64,000 nucleotides of DNA from Lactifluus volemus. Lineage: Eukaryota > Basidiomycota > Agaricomycetes > Russulales > Russulaceae. Each line of letters begins with the position of its first letter. The stretch's first letter is position 1. Position numbers and translations under genes: made by a program. Below, in pieces: positions 44,475-56,799 of the stretch. The notes under the pieces were generated by a model. The model ran no database searches. It was not told the origin of the DNA and was given only the letters and a program-made list of their open reading frames with translations. Location: the NCBI GenBank assembly GCA_022376515.1, contig WTXI01000049.1, positions 175,732-239,731 on the forward strand, given 5' to 3'.

Positions 44475-44765
44475 TAGTCATTCACTATCCGCTGGTTTGT
44501 ACCTGTTCACGTTGTCGCTTTTCATTTGCCATTGGTGCGTGCCTATCGCCGGTTTTTTCTATTCATTTGCTAACAGTGCAAAACACACTCTCTGGGTTTT
44601 TTTTTTTCATTCGTCAACCACTGGTGCGTGCCTATCTCCAATGCCTTCATTCATCATCCAGCAGTTTGCTCCTTTCCTTCTCTGACTGTTATTCACTCAC
44701 CACCTGTGCGTACCTGTCCACTTATTTTCTATTCATTTGCCACCGGTGCGTACCTTTCTCCGGTT
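44475..44765. repeat. Degenerate minisatellite, period about 42
   Basis: Variants of TTTGCCACCGGTGCGTACC occur near 44479, 44521, 44610, 44690 and 44731, at multiples of about 41-44 bases. The copies have drifted. It is pyrimidine-rich on the plus strand and lies between the divergent genes. Confidence 0.65.
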
Positions 44766-44908
44766 GCCTTGCCATCCGTTCAATTCTTCTCACATTCATT
44801 TCTTGTGCATTTGTCCTTTTTGGGTCTGTACCCATCAACCAAGCATTCCAAGTTCGCAGCCAACTCAGAGCAGTGTTGTACAGGTCAGGCTGACTTGAGG
44901 TCAGTGAG

Positions 44909-45023
44909 GTCACGTCGCGTCGGTTGACTAAGTCACGTCGCGTCGGTTGACTAAGTCACGTCGCGTCGGTTGACTAAGTCACGTCGCGTCGGTTGACTAA
45001 GTCACGTCGCGTCGGTTGACTAA
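44909..45023. repeat. Five perfect 23-bp tandem repeats in the divergent promoter region
   Basis: The unit starts GTCACGTCGCGTCGG and ends TTGACTAA. It is repeated without a mismatch at 44909, 44932, 44955, 44978 and 45001. Perfect identity between copies, against the decayed minisatellite next to it, suggests recent expansion or a binding role. Confidence 0.95.
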
Positions 45024-45306
45024 GTCAAGGGTCAGATAAGGGTCATACGGCCCAAGTGAGCACGAATCTGGGCGCGAACCATCTGATCTTGACATTGATG
45101 AGTCAGATCTGCTCGATTTCGATCCATTATCCGAGGATCTCTGATATGGAAGTTTCCCACGGACCCTTGACCCATCATGACCCCGTCAATCGAAGTCAGG
45201 TCACTCGACGGTGGGTCGGGGTCCGACCTCGTCAGACCGGGTCTCAGACTCAGAGTACCTTCTGACAAGCATACAGGTGTCCCTCGCATCGTCCTTCAAA
45301 CTCACT

Positions 45307-48300
45307 ATGTCGTTGTCACACAGGCTCCCTTGTTTGTATCCCGGGTGTCCCCTCACCTTCAAGAGTCAACATGGTCGTACGTATCACATCCGCAACGCCC
45401 ATGTAAACTCCAATGCCCAATCCGAGTTGAATCTAGGACCAGATTTATCTGAGTCCCCCCCCACTGGCAACCTCACACAACGGCCAAAACAACGTCATGG
45501 CCGACGGATTGAACATCCCTATCTAACCGGTAAGTCTTTGCTGCATATCTAAGTCTATATGTACATACTGACGTTCCCTCAACAAGGCCTTCCCTGTGAT
45601 GCCAATGGGAATTTCCTTCCACCTGGCACTCAGCCAACACCACGAGCGAACGCGACACCGGACGACTGGAGCCCCTTTGAGAGTGAGGTCCAGTTCCTCG
45701 TAGCAGATCTCTTGTACCGCCGCGTTGAGATGTCCGCTTCCAATATCGACACGTTAATGGAGTTGTGGGAGACATCTATGGGCGTTTTCGGGGCGTCTGG
45801 GCCATTTCGGACCCACCGGCATATGCATACGGTTATCGATTCAGCATCTCTTGGTGATGCCCCATGGCAGTGCCTCGTGACTGGATTCTCGGAGGATGTC
45901 TCTAGGAATGCTCCTACCTGGAAACAGACGGCCTACGAAGTTTGGTATCGCAATCCCGACGAAGTTGTACGCCTTACGCTAGACAACCCCGACTTCAGTG
46001 GACAATTCGATGTATGCCCATACATTGAGCTAGACGTGAATGACAAGCGTCGTTGGGCCAATGTCATGTCGGCAAACATTGCTTGGAATCATTGTGTAAG
46101 TACTCGTTTCTGCATTCATTCGTTGCATGTACAATATACTAATTATCTTTGCTTCATAAAGGATGCCATTGCTGTTTCCCACACAGATACACATGGGGCG
46201 ATGTACTGTCCCATCATTTTGGGCAGTGACAAGACTACCGTCTCAGTCGCCACAGGGCACGTGGAGTATCACCCAATGTACCTGTCCATTGGGAACTTAC
46301 ACAATAGCGTGAGAAGTGCTCACCGCAATGCTGTAATACCAATAGCGTTCCTAGCTATCCCAAAGGGTGAGTCATCGTCATGGTAATCGGGCAATGATTA
46401 ATATGTGACCAATATGATCCAGGTGACCGTAGATACGATGATGACCCCGAGTTTCGCAAGTTCAAACGGCAGTTGTTTCACGCGTCAATATCAGCAATCC
46501 TCCAGACACTTCGACTTGGGATGACAAGTCCGGTCATCCGGCGATGCCCAGATGGCCATTACCGGCGGGTCATCTATGACCTCGTGGCCTTCATCGCCGA
46601 CTACCCAGAGCAAGTTATGTTAACAGGAATTGTACAGGGTTGGTGCCCCAAGTAAGTAACTTAGTTTGGCTTGGCAGATTAACACTGATCGTATGTCAGG
46701 TGTGCTGCATCACCAAAGGACTTGAACACAGCTTCAAGACCACGAACGACGGCACTCACAGATCAACTTGTTCAGGTTCTGGATTCGAAGACGCTTTGGG
46801 ACCGGTATGGAATCGATGACGATGTCATTGTAAGTCCAAGAGTCCCACCATCTATTTGTTACTAACAGATATTATAGCCTTTCACCGCAGACTTTCCGCG
46901 TGCCGATATTCACGAAATGATCTCGCCTGATTTATTACATCAAATCATTAAAGGGGCCTTCAAGGACCACCTTGTGACATGGGTATGTAGCTACCTGACA
47001 CTCGCGAATACTGAGAGTCAGGGAAACGCGATTCTTGATGATATCGATCGCCGGTGCGTCTCGAATTCTTGCTTTAGTATCAAGCTCACATTCTAAGGCA
47101 GAATTGCTGCTGTGCCACCATTCCCGGGCCTCCGCCGCTTCCCCCATGGTCGCCGCTTCAAACAATGGACGGGGGATGACTCGAAGGCATTGATGAAGGT
47201 ACGTATTCATTGGTGATAATGCAATTCCTGTGACTTACCATTGAGACAGGTTTATCTGCCCGCGATCGTTGGATATGTGCCGGACGACATGGTAATGTGT
47301 ATTTCAGCTTTCCTCGACACATGCTACATCGCCCGCCGCCAAGATTTAGACGAGGACTCCTTGAAGAAATTCGACACGTCGTTTTCGAAGTACCTTCAAT
47401 TGCGCGATATCTTTCACACTACCGGTGTCCGACCAACTGGCTTCTCCCTTCCGCGTCAGCACGTGTTAACTCACTATCACTCCCTCATTCAAGATTTTGG
47501 TGCACCGGCTGGCCTCTGTTCGTCTATCACTGAGTCTCGACACATCACTGCTGTCAAGAAACCATGGCGGCGTTCCAACCATTACAAAGCACTCGGACAA
47601 ATGCTCAGAGTAAACGAACGCCTCGACAAGCTCTCAGCATTACGTTCTGACTTTGTTGCTCGTGGGATGATGCCAGCTGGTCATCGCCCTCCTGCAGGCA
47701 CTTCATTCTTTCACGGTAATCTTGATGAACGCCAACCTACGAACAGCAATCAGGATGAAAGCGATGACGAGGATGAGGGACCTGTAGATGACAGCGTGCT
47801 TGGCCATGTTGTCCTTGCACGCTCGCGTAGTAAGTATTACTCTTTGTTATCTATATCACTGCGTCTTGCGTCTTGGGAACTAACCTTTTGCTCATTCTAG
47901 TGATTGACTATCTGCGGGATTTCCAGGGGCTTGCGGCCCAGATAAATGAACCCGACCTCCCTATCCTGACACAAGGATTCCTCGCTGACCAGCTCCACCT
48001 GAGTGGTGAGATTATGCCGTTAATCACATCTAAAGTGAGTGTGTTTCACTCCGCTACCGCAACATTCTTTGCTCCGAGCGATCCCAGTGGCATCCGCGGC
48101 ATGCGACGCGAGCGCATACGATCGACACCATCATGGCGAGGACAGGGGCCAAGGCATGACTGCGTCTTTGTGACTGAGGACGATGAGAAGCCAGGTGTAC
48201 GAGGACTTAACATTGGACACGTTACACTCTTTTTTCATTCCTATATGATGGTACAGAGTATCCGTGTGCATTACTTGAGTGGTTCACAAGAGTACGACTT

Positions 48301-48531
48301 GACCAAGTGACTGGGATGTGGATAGTGCGTCCCGACTTCATCCATGCTGGCAACAGACGCAATAAATCAGTTGTTCATCTCGATGCGTTGTTGCGCGCAG
48401 CTCATCTTATTCCCGTTTACGGTAGTGAACGTTTACCATTAGAAATAGACGCCATAGTCTCGCTTGACACGTTTATGGCATATTATGTGAACAAATATAT
48501 AGATCATCATGCACACGAAATCGCTTTCTAA
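45307..48531 (+). CDS. Plavaka transposase
   Basis: The start MSLSHRLPCLYPGCPLTFKS gives a C2H2 zinc finger (C-x4-C...H-x4-H). It is followed by the long Plavaka core: WKQTAYEVWYRNPDEVVRL, IAVSHTDTHGAMYCPIILGS, HYRRVIYDLVAFIADYPEQ, HEMISPDLLHQIIKGAFKD, FPGLRRFPHGRRFKQWTGDD and GLCSSITESRHITAVKKPW. Seven or more introns close with GT-AG. The C-terminal part changes frame near 48243: frame ...VTLFFHS must gain one base to continue YDGTEYPCALLEWFTRVR and GMWIVRPDF. The protein cuts and joins element ends. Catalytic acids cannot be named safely by eye. The frameshift may be an assembly deletion, so activity is undecided. Confidence 0.9.
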
Positions 48532-48544
48532 TTTTACTTTATGA

Positions 48545-48815
48545 ACTAGAATTACATACAAATACTAGATCTAATTTAAATACTGGTTGTGTCTAGAAAC
48601 ATGATAAAATTGTAGGATGACCGGAGAGTTGCTGGCAGTGACTAGACGTTACTAGAGCGAGCACATACCAAACTAGATCCAGTAGTCGTGCCTAGAAACT
48701 CGATTGAGTTCTAGGATGACCTGGGAGTGGCTGGCCGTGACTAGGCGTTATTAGCGCTGGCGCCCTAGGTCGCTCTAGTAGCTCTAGTCACTTCTAGTTG
48801 CTCTAGTAATTTTAC
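48545..48815. repeat. Right subterminal CTAG-rich array
   Basis: Repeated GTGTCTAGAAAC/GTGCCTAGAAAC blocks lie about 120 bases apart, each with a following GGATGACC...GTGACTAG segment (a 120-bp direct repeat with differences). CTCTAGT words follow. This is the counterpart of the left subterminal array. Confidence 0.75.
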
Positions 48816-48829
48816 ATTTTGCTGATGAA

Positions 48830-50179
48830 CTGCAGCCTTCACCTTGCCCTACCTGGTCTAACATCAACGCAGGCTACCTCCTCACCAAGCGTCAACTTGG
48901 ATCTTGACCGGTGTGCAAGGCTGGTACGTCCAATCTATCACCCATAGGTCACGACTATGGGCCGGGTGCCCTACTTACCTACTTCCACCTAGGAGAGCGT
49001 GCATTAGTACCACCACGTGATACGTCCTACTGCAGTCGCGACTCGACGTGTTAGCTGCGCCCCTCCTCATTTCTTAAAGCAGCCATGGTTGGCAGAAACG
49101 TCCGCCCACGATGGGTGCTGGATGGGTAGCTGCCTAGTGGAAGAAAAAACCAGGTTTTCCCTACTAGTGGCCGCAACGGCAGAGCGTTTGGACATTTTTT
49201 CTAATCATGGCGACTCAGGGGTACCCGGTCCCATTAAAATCTCGCCCGCTCGCTGTTTGACTTTGATCTCACGATACTATTTCCTAAAACAAAGGGAATA
49301 CTGGGCGTGTCCTCCCGGGGGGGGGGGTTTCGGCGGCGCGGGCTAAAACAGAGTCGACCAGAAGTTGAAACAGAGGGTTTTTTCAATTTCACTTGTCCCC
49401 CGGTTGATACGTGCACGGTCTTCTTGCACGTGCTGTTCATCGATCTTTATAGTTTCAGCTTCTCCCTGATCCCACCATCAATGATGGGAAAACGCGTCTG
49501 TAATTCGTGGGCCGCCACGCAGTCACGGGTATGCATACAGCATCAGCAACGTGGTAATAAATTTAAAAAAAAAGGGGGGGGGTTTCCTACCATTGGCGCC
49601 CCCCCCCAAGCTTCATGAATTTCAGGTGCAAGGGGCTACACTAAACTTCTACGTTCTCCAACTCCGGACCGCACATCACAACGACAGGAGAAGAAGGCAC
49701 AAAAGTTATCAGGAGGAAGGACGTTCCATACTTAGGAGAAACTGGCACGAGAGATGTTTAGCGCGTGGGCGGAATAATCATCGCCCCGTCTCTCGACAAC
49801 ATCGCATTGTGTGGCGTGTATGGTCATAGCGGAAAATAAAGATATATCATATGAATATACTAATGTACGGCAACAACAACGACAACTAATAAAGGCTAGA
49901 AGGACAAAGGTCCTCTGACCGAGAGAGCATAGCAAAAACAACTGAGCTGAGCGAGACTTCACAACTGAACAAGGGTGCAATACGATACGATACGATAAGG
50001 TCATCATAAAAAAAAACGTCCATGGGTGGCGAGATGACATGTAGTAGCGGCAACAACAACAGGGGGAGGGGGGAGGGGTGTCATAATAATAACAAAAAAC
50101 AAACAACAATGTCTTTACCACAAAATCATGTTTGGAGTTGTTTCTGTTTTTTTAATGTGTGGGTTGATTCGTTTTTTTT
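48830..50179. other. Intergenic stretch, no supported gene
   Basis: About 1.35 kb lie right of the Plavaka element. It contains runs of G (about 49317-49327 and 49573-49583) and C (about 49602-49610) and AT-rich spacers, with no recognisable coding sequence. The right part is likely the 3' UTR of the following minus-strand gene. Confidence 0.5.
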
Positions 50180-52344
50180 TTACCGCGCCTTCTGCATGCG
50201 TTGTTGCATCTCCGCGATTTCGCTCCGTGTCATGTTGGCAAGGGCATCGAGCGCCGCCTCGTGTTCTTGCTCACAATGCCCGACTAGTTCCGAGTATGCC
50301 GCGCTCATTGGGAACGTTGCGACTCGCGTATCTTCGTCTACTTCGCGCTTCCGAAGCCTTAACATCGGTTCAGTTACACAGCTTATATATAGAAGAACGG
50401 TGAGAGACAACGCACAGGCACATTCGACATTGCAGCGTCTGGCCAACGGTCTCGTACACGAGTTGGATGTGCTGTATCCCGATCTTGCGCGGAACGACAG
50501 CGCTGCTTGCTGCGTTCGCCTCTTCGGGTCTCCGCTGTTCCGGCGCAGGCGCGGTGACAGGTTGTTGTTGTTGTTGTTGTTGTTGTTGGGGCGGCGGTGC
50601 AGAGTCAGGTGTTGATTCCAAATGCCGTGCAACTTCAGGATGCGACGCGGGGGGCGACTTGAACTTGTCGGCATGTACAATCGTCTCTGCGACCTCGGGT
50701 AAAGGAACAGCGCCACCAGACACTGGCAAAACAGACGAAGGTACGGGTGCAGGTACTGAAGGTGAGGGGATTGTTGCCGGAGGTGGCGTGATCTTGCGAC
50801 GCTTCCGCGCGCTCTCACCGTCTGCCATCTCTTCGTCCCTCTCACGTCTTAGCTCGCGAGGCTTATCTCCATGCGGGGAAGACCCAGTCGACGGGGCGGG
50901 AGGAGCACGAACCGGTGGGGCAGAATGCTCTTCACCGCTGTCGACGGTAGCTTGGCTTGGTGCCGACGCCACGGGGGAAGGCGACATAGGTGAGGAGGAG
51001 GGCGCGGACTTGATAGCTAGTTGCGGCGTGGGCAGAGAAGTGGTTTGGGGCTTTTTGGCCATAGCCGTCGCCGCAGCATCGCATGTGCACTTGTTATCAA
51101 AAAGAAAACCGCGCAGCGCGGAAACGCCTGGTCAGCCTTTTCTTTTCCCACAACTGGTAGTGCAAAAATCGCAAAAGAACAATACTTTACCTGCTTCGTC
51201 ATCTCTGTAAGTTTTCGCTCTACATGATGACGCGCTCCCCGTTCAAGCTGAAGGTTAGCAAGACCTATTTGGCAGAGCGGAATCAGCAGCCGTTATCGTA
51301 AGCTTCTTTTTTTTTTTTAAAAAAAAGGGAAAGCATACATTCTCTAAGCTGACCCTTAGTATCTTGGAGCGCCTGGAGCGCCTGGGCTCGCTCCGTCTGC
51401 GAGCGTTGCAATAACTGTGCCAGACACTCCCGCTCGCGCGCGGCACGTACGTGCTCGGCTTGAATGACAGCTAGCTCACGCTGCACAGCAGCGATAGCGG
51501 TCGCCCACGTCTGTTCGAGCAGCATCTTTGCTGGCTGGAGCACCCTGAAAGCGGCAGCCATAGGTGAGCGATCATGCTGGTGTTGCTGTTGCTGCTGATG
51601 CTGATGCTGCGACTGTTGAGCCTGTGATGAAGACGAGGTGGCCGGAGTAGAAGATGTGGACGCCGCCGAGAGCATCTGCGGCGGCGGTCGTTCCGGCAAT
51701 TGTGTAGGTGGATGCATTGGGCGGAGAGAGGAGGATGCCCTCGTCTGTTGCGTTCCTGAGGAATCAGCCGAGGCGACGGAGGTGGCGGCGGCGGCGCGCT
51801 GTGCCTGCTGTCCTTGCGGTCGAGCTTGTGTTTGTGCTTGTGCTTGTGCTTGTGACGGCTGCTGTAAACCGGTCAAACGCACGGCATCGGCTATTTGGGC
51901 TGCTGATAAGGGTGTCGTGAGGCGTTGGTTAGAAGTCAGGATGGTCGACGCCGGCGGATGAGTCATATTCGGTTGGTGCAATTGCTGGTCTTGTTGCAGA
52001 GACGATGGGGGTAGTATCGGTACTTGAGCTTGTATTATTTGGGCGGGCGGGTGTGGGGGTGGGGGTGGGGGTGGGGGTGGTGCGGATTGGGCGTGTGCCA
52101 TGGTGGTGGCGTTTGGCGCGTGGAGAACCTGCTGTGTCTGCTGGTGGTAGCCAGGCAGAACAGACACATGTTGGAGGTTCTGCAAATGCGTGACAAACTG
52201 GTGTTGGTGTTGTTTATCAGCACGCGTATTGAGATTAGTGGGCGCTAAGGGATGAGCCGTTGGAGGTGGTGTTGGGATTGAGACACGTTTGGGAACGAGA
52301 GCGCGTGTATTAATCGTGAGCGGCTTTACTTGACCGTTTTGCAT
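50180..52344 (-). CDS. Q/P-rich coiled-coil protein with a C-terminal C2H2-like finger
   Basis: Four exons are supported. Exon 1 (52344 to about 51353) is Gln/Pro/Ser low complexity, ending in a helical part (LLEQTWATAIAAVQRELAV). A short exon 2 continues the coiled coil (LQLERGARHHVERKLTEMTKQ in part). Exon 3 starts in CTCDAAATAMAKK, has RKRRKITPPP and a poly-Gln run, and reaches LQCRMC. Exon 4 is RKREVDEDTRV...ELVGHCEQEH and a C-terminal helix. CX2C with a distal HX4H looks like a long-loop C2H2 finger completed only after splicing. Nuclear location is suggested by RKRRK. Function is unknown; the style is that of transcriptional coregulators. Confidence 0.72.
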
Positions 52345-52568
52345 AGCTTTTCAAAACAAGTGAGCCACTCGACTCGACCTCGACCTCGACACACTCGCCA
52401 AAACTTATCTGCACGTGATACTCAAATTTAACGCATTAACATATGATACTTGGTAAAAAAAAAAAAACTCGACAAGATCAGAGACAATTCATAAAGCGTG
52501 ATCATAATCAATCGTGAATGTTGATGAAAAAGAAAGAGAATCTATCCTTACTCGAAACCAAACCCCTA

Positions 52569-54286
52569 CTACGCCTTCTCCTTCCTCTCCTTGTCTTTGT
52601 CGCTAAATAGCTCCTTCAACTTGCCCAACAGACTGTGCCGCTTCTCCCGCTTCTGCTGGATCGAGAATCTCGACGAACCGGTCGGCGACGAGTTTCCGCT
52701 CTTGTCCCGTGTGGGGAACGAAAACTTACGCGATGCCTTCCGGAGAGGCGTTGTGGACACAGTCGGCGCAGCAGTGGAGGCACTCCCCGTGCTTGGAGAC
52801 TTGGTATGACCATTAACGCCAGAAGCGGAAGGCGTAGCTGTGGGTGCGGACGACGACGGTGCGTCAAGTTGCTGGGCAGCAGCCTCTTCAGGCTTGGGTT
52901 CAGGGGCGGTCGCGGGAATTGGCTCAACTGCATCAGTGGGGATGGTGCTCTTGGCCGGAGCAGACTCTGTCTGTGAGGCAGGTCCGGAAGCAGCGAAAGG
53001 TTCCTCGACTGGGGCGGGCTCCGGAACAGGTTCGATGGCAGATGCCTCAGCTCGGGCGGGCTCAGGAACAGGTTCGGGGGCGGTAGGTACAGGTTCCTTG
53101 ACCGGCACGGGCTCAGGAGCAGGTTCGAAGGCCGCAGAAGCGGGTGCTTCGACTTGAGCAGGCTCCAGAAAAGGTTCGTTGGCGGTAGGCGCAGGGCCAG
53201 ACTCGGGCTCAGAGACATCCTCTACTGGGCCATCTGATGGAACAGGGACGACGGCCTCAACTTTAGCAGCAGCCCCTGAAGCCCCTTCTTCGGCCTGAGG
53301 AACCTCCGCAGCCGCAGCAAGATGTGAACGGTGAGGCAGGAGCACGTGAGTCGACCGCTCATGCTCAGTGTTGACTTGCGCCACTGCGGGGCCAGGGGGG
53401 AGATAAGGGTCTGGACGGGGAAGAGAGGTTATTATGGGGATGTGGGGATAGGATTAAAGCCTACCTCTGAATCAGAAACGATGGGCTCTGAAACAAGCTG
53501 CTTTGCTCTCGTCAAGATCGAGTCCAACTCGAGGCGGGGATCAAGACAGACCTCATCCGTAGACCTCTCCACCTCTTGGGGGTTTGGTACGACTTGAACA
53601 GCTGGAGTTACGGTTGCCTTGACCTCCTCGGCAACAGTGGACGCTGGATCGTCTACTATATGCTCAGGGACCTCGTGATGTATATCGATGGCGGATCCAT
53701 TCGTGGCTGGCTCATCAGAGTGCTCTGGGACTTTATCTGTGTGTTCAGGCTCTGCCTCGGACTCGGAGTGATACGATGGCGGGGCAGTGAGTTGTCCTGG
53801 CTTCGGTAGCGCTGGTTTTGGGGGTGCGGTGTACACGTTGTTGATGAAGCTACCATCCATCTCCGTGGGTTCAGTATCGTTAGTCATCCAGCGACCGTCG
53901 ACGATGAACTTGTATGCGATCTTGTCTTTCCATGGAATGAGGACAGGAGCCTCGAATCCATCGGGTTTTCGAACGAGGCGGAGAGAGGAAGACCACTGTA
54001 TGCAGAGATGGGGTGCGGAGGAAAAAATGAAGGAGGGAAGACGAAGAGAAAAGCCAGTGGTTATCGCGGGCATGAGCGAAAAAAAAATAATAAAAAGACA
54101 AAGAAAAAAATGACAAGTAGACTTGCCTGGTCAAAGGTGCCAGTTACGATAACTTCGTTTGCATCGGTGTTTGGCCTGTTTTTAAAGTGAGTGAGGTAGT
54201 GAGGGGGTTGCAATGCGTAGAACACGGCTATACAGCGTGGCGACGCACCATCGGAGGATGACCTGATGGAGATCTGGCAAAGTCAT
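52569..54286 (-). CDS. CBM48 (AMPK-beta-like glycogen-binding) domain protein with disordered tail
   Basis: The short first exon MTLPDLHQ splices (GT at 54262) to ANTDANEVIVTGTFDQ. A second intron with a GC donor (CAG/GCAAGT) leads to WSSSLRLVRKPDGFEAPVLI. Together they form a CBM48 domain with IPWKDKIAYKFIVDGRW and GSFINNVYTAP. The rest is Pro/Glu/Ala-rich, with repeated EPVPEPA motifs, and a basic C-terminus (RHSLLGKLKELFSDKDKERK). The layout matches fungal Crp1/Mdg1-type proteins, which have an N-terminal AMPK1-CBM and a long disordered tail. They bind glucans or act in signalling; the exact role here is open. Joining 53432 to 53398 needs one base, in a run of six G. Confidence 0.82.
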
Positions 54287-55092
54287 GATGGTGAGCCAAC
54301 TGGGTTAAGGAGAGTGAAAAGCCCGAACGGCGAGGATGTGGAGATGAAGCGTGAGGGAAACGTGTACGATAAAGCACACAGCCTACAAGCCGCGTGTAGT
54401 CGGATAATGGACGGGGGGGTTGACGAGGAGAAATGAAAAGAAACCTCGTGTGAAAGGTGTCGCTCTCCAGGAACGAGCAAAAACTGGTTTTGCGGTGCCG
54501 AGGAGGGTAAACGTCGACGAACGTCAAACGCAAACGAGTCCTTGTCCCTACACGTAATTTATCTCTTTTTTTTTTTTCACATCGCCCGCGTAAACCCCGG
54601 GTGGGATATCAATTGCGCCTACTAAAATCTGGAATGAGGTTAGCACCAAGGCCACGACCACGACGATCAAGCACGCTACGAGCGATGCTACTCGAGATAT
54701 CACATGTTAATATCGCCAAGCGCTCCCTTTTGATCCCGAGATTATCAGCGCGGGCGTCTCTGACGTCTTGCTAGTGATGAGCCAGCACCAGTGCAATGTC
54801 TTCGGACATGCCACCAGAACACTCATCCAATTATTGGATGTGAAACTCTCATTTCAGTCGAATGCTTTCAAATTGTGTGATTTGGAAATCCTTAGACCGT
54901 ACAGGGTTCTAACCTTGGAAGGACACCATTGTGCCCAAAGTAGAGGGATTTCAATGGAGCGTTCGTTTTAATTCCCTCAATTTGGTCACACTGTCCCTCA
55001 AGATGGCCCAGCTTTACAGGCTCTGTATTGGTCCATCCAGCCAACAATGACAACCAAGTAGCCGATTTCGATTGATTCTCTTCTACTAATTT
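54287..55092. other. Intergenic stretch, no supported gene
   Basis: About 800 bases. The left part is the probable promoter of the CBM48 gene. A 67-codon frame (54768-54971) has no recognisable content. Confidence 0.5.
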
Positions 55093-56770
55093 CTATATCA
55101 GTTCGGCCACCTGCTCCACTGCTCCCTTCCAGGCCTCGTCCACATCACCGCGTAGAGCAACGATCTGTAAGCGCGCCTTGTCGAGGTCACGTATACGGCG
55201 TGCATAACTCGCATTGAGGTTACGCAGCGCAAGGGGAAGGGCGCTCGCGCGATGGGTGTCTCGGGCAGGAGTGTGCTGTGTGCGGTGGACCACAGAATGC
55301 AAGAGATCCTGCGCATGCGAATCGAGGTTGGATAGCGTGCTGCTGAGTTATCCGAGCAAGTCACTGTCCGCGCTGGATGTTGCGAGAACGCGGAGGCGGT
55401 GTGCCTCAAAACGCCAACGTGGAGCGGCAGTATCCCAGGCGTGTTCGATACTGGCAGCGTCTTCAGGCATCTGTGTGTCAATGATGGCCAGTGGAAGTAG
55501 GCGGATGAACTGTTTCTTTGCACTGTCGCGAATGGCGCTTTAGACGAGGGATTGAACCTCAGACGATGTAAGGGTTCAGTGAGCCGTGTCGAGGGTGAGA
55601 AAAGTGGAGGGGAGGGGGTCAGGTGTGAGATTCATTTGAGCTGCGGGAAGAGCGATCAAAGGAACACTGGTCGAAGAAACTGTAGCTTGGGAGGGTTTTC
55701 AAGGGACAGGGCTTGCCATGGGGATGGGAAGAGAGTAGGTGTCCATGAACGAAAAGGTACTGGTGCAGACGACAACCTTCTACTCATGGGGTGGTCTTGG
55801 GGGAGGCAGATGACTATGAGAAAGCAAGAGTGGTGTTTGAGATATATCTGGGCTCGGAGACGCTGATGAGTGGGGAGGTAACAGCTGTTTTGGATCGACC
55901 GGAGCTGGCTGGAGGAGAGGTATTGACGGAAGAGGGTCGGATGAAGGAGAGGGAGAGATCGGTCAGACAATTGAATATCTGATCCGTGAGCAGTTACGGT
56001 CCACTGGCAGGCAGGGGCGGATCTGAGGGTGGGTCAAGGTCATGTTGGAGAAAGGGATCATACTCTTTTGATGTGTCTTCAAGGGATGATCTCTGAGCGA
56101 ATGCGGTCTGTTTTCGTGTTCTAGGACCAGCAGGGAGACGAGCGCGAGCGCGAAGCATGGGAGACCTGGCAGACTCTAAAGGTTGGGAAGGAGAAGATGT
56201 TGATGAGGGACAGGATATACCAGTCCCAGTGGTGGCGGTAGTAGTAGTCCCTTGGCTGTCAGCACGTCAGCCATGGCTGAGCCTGAGGCAGATGATGATG
56301 AAGTGGTGGTCGTAGGAGTCTCAGCCACATAACCCTGCTCTCGCTCGAGCGATACCGTAGCTCCAGCCTTCTTTGTTGGCAGTGGCGCTCCTGTGACAGC
56401 GAGAACATCAATCAGGGCGATGCAGGCTCTTCACCTGCATCTACATTGCACCCCGACTTGCTACCGGGCTAGAAGCAGGAGAGGATAAAATGAGCGAGGG
56501 GGGTGACCACTCGGATGGGGATGGTGACACCGAAGTAGAAATGATCGTAACGAACCCCCTCGCTCTCCCCATTCCCCCCACCACCTCCAACATATCCCAG
56601 TCACCTCCATGTGATGGGGCAAAGCAAGATTTGTAGCTACTACGTGAAGATCCTGCCGTGCGCAACCTCGACCTGGTGCCCAGTAAGATTTACAGGACCC
56701 AGCTGGGTTATTAATTGAGGCCGACAGTTTCACAGTGCAGCGCATTACACGGTATCCGTTACCCATCAAG
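55093..56770 (-). pseudogene. Disrupted helical/Ser-Pro-rich gene, possibly the N-terminal half of a RhoGEF
   Basis: On the minus strand, protein-like segments appear in order: SYKSCFAPSHGGDWDMLEV with a Ser/Pro stretch (56650-56460), RARLPAGPRTRKQTAFAQR with KEYDPFLQHDLDPPSDP (about 56170-56005), and AIRDSAKKQFIRLLPLAIID (about 55545-55480). The last is NLNASYARRIRDLDKARLQI (about 55225-55160). They lie in different frames. An in-frame TAA interrupts the last block at about 55343. I read it as a decayed gene. Linking it to the RhoGEF piece next door rests on position and style, not on a domain match. Confidence 0.4.
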
Positions 56771-56799
56771 CAGATTCCACAATATACGGAACCCGATCA

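Larger units (their letters stand above)
40815..48827. mobile_element. Plavaka transposon, complete two-gene copy, 8.0 kb
   Basis: The terminal inverted repeats are about 28 bp. Left begins CATCAGCAAAATAAAAAGTT; right (reverse complement) begins CATCAGCAAAATGTAAAATT. The next bases TACTAGAG are shared. AA flanks both sides (40813-40814 and 48828-48829). Inside are subterminal CTAGT-rich arrays, an accessory gene on the minus strand, a central minisatellite region and a transposase on the plus strand. Plavaka elements are CACTA-like and typical of Agaricomycetes. The copy looks recent: both genes are readable, with one base missing near 48243. Confidence 0.9.
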
